A DNA stretch of 64,000 nt, taken from assembly GCA_934141145.1 (NCBI GenBank), contig CAKPCA010000005.1, forward strand, positions 5,951 to 69,950, read 5' to 3'. Made by a program: the position numbers and the translations under genes. Within the stretch, counting starts at the first letter, position 1, and every line of letters begins with the position of its first letter. Shown in pieces: positions 62,939-64,000 of this stretch. Under the pieces are notes generated by a model. That model was not told the origin of the DNA. It was given only the letters and a program-made list of their open reading frames with translations, and searched no databases. Source of the DNA: an uncultured Bacilli bacterium. GTDB lineage: Bacteria > Bacillota_I > Bacilli_A > RF39 > UBA660.

Positions 62939-63430
62939 TTACTCATCTAAGAATTCTTTTAATTTCTCGAGTCTTGGATCAAATTCTTTTTCTACAACCT
63001 CTTCATCAGTTATAAATCTCCATCCGTCACCATTAATATTTTTAACTTTAATATCTGGGCTTACAACTTTCAAAGGTACTTCCAATATAATATTTTGCCA
63101 TATAATTGGAATTAAATCAATAGATTTATTAATAATTTTATTATTTTCTTCTAAAATATCATCATTTTCCCCAATTATTTCATCAATATCAATGTCAATA
63201 TTATATTCAACATCCTTTAGTGATATACTGCAACTAAGGGTTAATGTGCATTTTATATTTAAATTTACAGAGAAATTAGTTCCTTCTGAATATATGCTCC
63301 CCTTTACTTTTACTTTACTAATTTTTTTAATGTCTGTATTTTCTAAAAATTTGTCATCAATAGTCACTTCATCATCAATTTTAATCTCATCAGTTAAATT
63401 TATAATTAGTTTAGTTAAGTCAATATTCAC
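62939..63430 (-). CDS. DUF177/YceD-family protein
   Basis: 163 aa from GTG 63430 (GGAAG 8 bases upstream; the in-frame TTG at 63445 overlaps that site). Family features: IDLTKLIINL at the start, a central strand pair with CTLTLSCSISLKDVEYNIDI, and the C-terminal block GDGWRFI...DPRLEKLKEFLDE, the usual DUF177 ending. Members are linked to 23S rRNA and L32 metabolism and always sit before rpmF, as here. Confidence 0.9.
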   Translation of the reverse strand: MNIDLTKLIINLTDEIKIDDEVTIDDKFLENTDIKKISKVKVKGSIYSEGTNFSVNLNIKCTLTLSCSISLKDVEYNIDIDIDEIIGENDDILEENNKIINKSIDLIPIIWQNIILEVPLKVVSPDIKVKNINGDGWRFITDEEVVEKEFDPRLEKLKEFLDE

Positions 63431-63453
63431 ATTTATCACTTCCAAACGTACTA

Positions 63454-63482
63454 ATTATATATTATAATGGAAAAAAAATCAA
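63454..63482 (-). promoter_or_regulatory. Promoter of the yceD-rpmF operon
   Basis: TTGATT (63477-63482), 17 bp, TATAAT (63454-63459) on the minus strand. Confidence 0.7.
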
Positions 63483-63508
63483 CCAAGCTTATAAAACTGG
63501 TTAATTTT
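63480..63508 (-). terminator. Terminator of the helicase-associated-domain gene
   Basis: TTAACCAG / CTTGGTTGA imperfect hairpin followed by TTTTTTTT on the minus strand; shares bases with the next promoter. Confidence 0.6.
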
Positions 63509-63520
63509 TGTATGAATATT

Positions 63521-64000
63521 TTATTCTTTTTTCATTAGTGACATATCTAATTTTTTTATAAATCCTTCATTTATTTCTTCTTTTGAAGGTAATTCATTAG
63601 TTTTATATTTACTTAAATATTCTATAAACCTATTATATAATTCAACCTTTTTTCTTTTAATATTTTTTTCATAAATTATTTCTTTTTGAAATTTTATATC
63701 TATAGTTCTAGAAAACCATCTCATTCCTATTTGATTTAATAATTTTATTTGGTCTTCTGTTATCTTACGGTTTCCTTGTCCATTATATGCCTGTCTTTGA
63801 TTTGCTACCCAAAGTCCTAACGTAATTCCATTTTCATCATATTCATATCCATTTGTTGTTTTAAAATTATATGGCACTTCTAAATTTCCATGATGTTCAT
63901 AATATTTTTTGGATAATTCGTACTTTTTATTCCATTCTTCTTCATTATTTCTCATCTCAAATCTCATTCCTATTTGATTTAATAATTTTATTTGGTCTTC
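63521..64000 (-). CDS. Helicase-associated (HA) domain protein, partial
   Basis: The open frame continues past position 64000: the last 33 bases encode EDQIKLLNQIG in frame with MRFEMRNNEEEW, so the ATG at 63967 is internal. The visible 160 residues include one whole HA domain (EEWNKKYELSKKYYEHHGNL, TLGLWVANQRQAY, KITEDQIKLLNQIGMRW) and the end of another. The 3' part is a helical tail (KKVELYNRFIEYLSKY). HA domains bind nucleic acid and occur in tandem, often behind helicase domains that would lie to the right. Confidence 0.82.
   Translation of the reverse strand, partial: EDQIKLLNQIGMRFEMRNNEEEWNKKYELSKKYYEHHGNLEVPYNFKTTNGYEYDENGITLGLWVANQRQAYNGQGNRKITEDQIKLLNQIGMRWFSRTIDIKFQKEIIYEKNIKRKKVELYNRFIEYLSKYKTNELPSKEEINEGFIKKLDMSLMKKE
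63719..64000 (-). repeat. 39-bp direct repeat within tandem HA domains
   Basis: Bases 63719-63757 and 63962-64000 are identical over 39 bp and encode the same EDQIKLLNQIGMR segment. The 243-bp spacing equals 81 codons, one HA repeat unit. Identity at DNA level suggests recent duplication or conversion. Confidence 0.85.

Noticed and set aside
1..64000. DGR reverse transcriptase, template repeat, CRISPR array, tRNA or rRNA genes, transposases
   Set aside because: I looked for these on both strands and recognised none; a short template repeat could still be missed by eye.

Overview
The window is about 64 kb of very AT-rich chromosome from a low-GC Firmicute. Gene content and order (relA, secDF, comN-like, spoVB-like, tgt, queA, ruvB, ruvA, obg, rpmA, prp, rplU, then divIVA, sepF, ileS, lon, a spoVID/ysxE-like pair, rpmF) follow the Bacillus subtilis arrangement, but the genes are short and AT-rich, as in uncultured gut Bacilli related to Mollicutes (RF39-like or Erysipelotrichia-like; this placement is inference). 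TGA is used as a stop (for example at the end of the spoVB-like gene), so the standard bacterial code applies. No tRNA, rRNA, CRISPR array, integrase or transposase was recognised.

Layout. 1-5.5 kb: relA (runs off the left edge), a SecDF with an extra N-terminal membrane domain, a ComN-like protein and a SpoVB-like flippase. 5.5-13.5 kb: transport and small regulatory genes (Ca2+ P-type ATPase, ORF6N protein, ZIP transporter, a decayed gene, an XRE/DUF4097 pair, DUF421). 13.6-18.8 kb: a TIGR04086 protein and the first pilin-type cluster. 18.8-26.9 kb: queuosine (tgt, queA), Holliday junction (ruvAB), GTPase and ribosomal genes, with Prp next to the L27 precursor it is expected to cleave and an L21 leader RNA. 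27-35.2 kb: two giant surface proteins. 35.2-37.6 kb: cysE, corA and a radical SAM/SPASM gene. 37.7-49.6 kb: the main pilin-type block (class III prepilins with swapped C-terminal adhesin domains, a PilB/GspE ATPase and a second pilin/phage-tail-collar hybrid), interrupted by a collagen-like protein, a frameshifted spoIIID-like gene and lepA. 49.7-54.9 kb: a T-box-controlled antiporter/ileS operon, divIVA and sepF. 55-64 kb: a membrane protein of unknown function, secreted nuclease, spore-coat-like pair, lon, a third tail-collar hybrid, rpmF operon and a helicase-associated-domain gene that runs off the right edge.

The most unusual content is a modular cell-surface display system. (1) Three paralogues join a short pilin-like membrane leader (KKGF type) to a phage tail-collar-like C-terminus. 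(2) At least four prepilins carry unrelated C-terminal modules: glycine-rich, leucine-rich-repeat or DUF6273/C-type-lectin-like. (3) One hybrid gene has nine consecutive G in the spacer between its -35 and -10 boxes, which looks like a slipped-strand phase-variation switch. (4) One lectin-like prepilin has a 105-bp island of about 53% GC, with many codons ending in C, exactly over the predicted ligand-binding segment. This resembles a variable region of a diversity-generating retroelement, although no reverse transcriptase or template repeat was seen here. Together these suggest a pilus-like apparatus whose tip adhesins are diversified by domain swapping, on/off switching and possibly targeted mutagenesis.

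Secondary points: the (p)ppGpp synthetase has lost key residues of its hydrolase site; ileS is of the eukaryote-like type 2 and shares its T-box with a Ca2+/Na+ antiporter; and several sporulation-type genes persist, one of them frameshifted.
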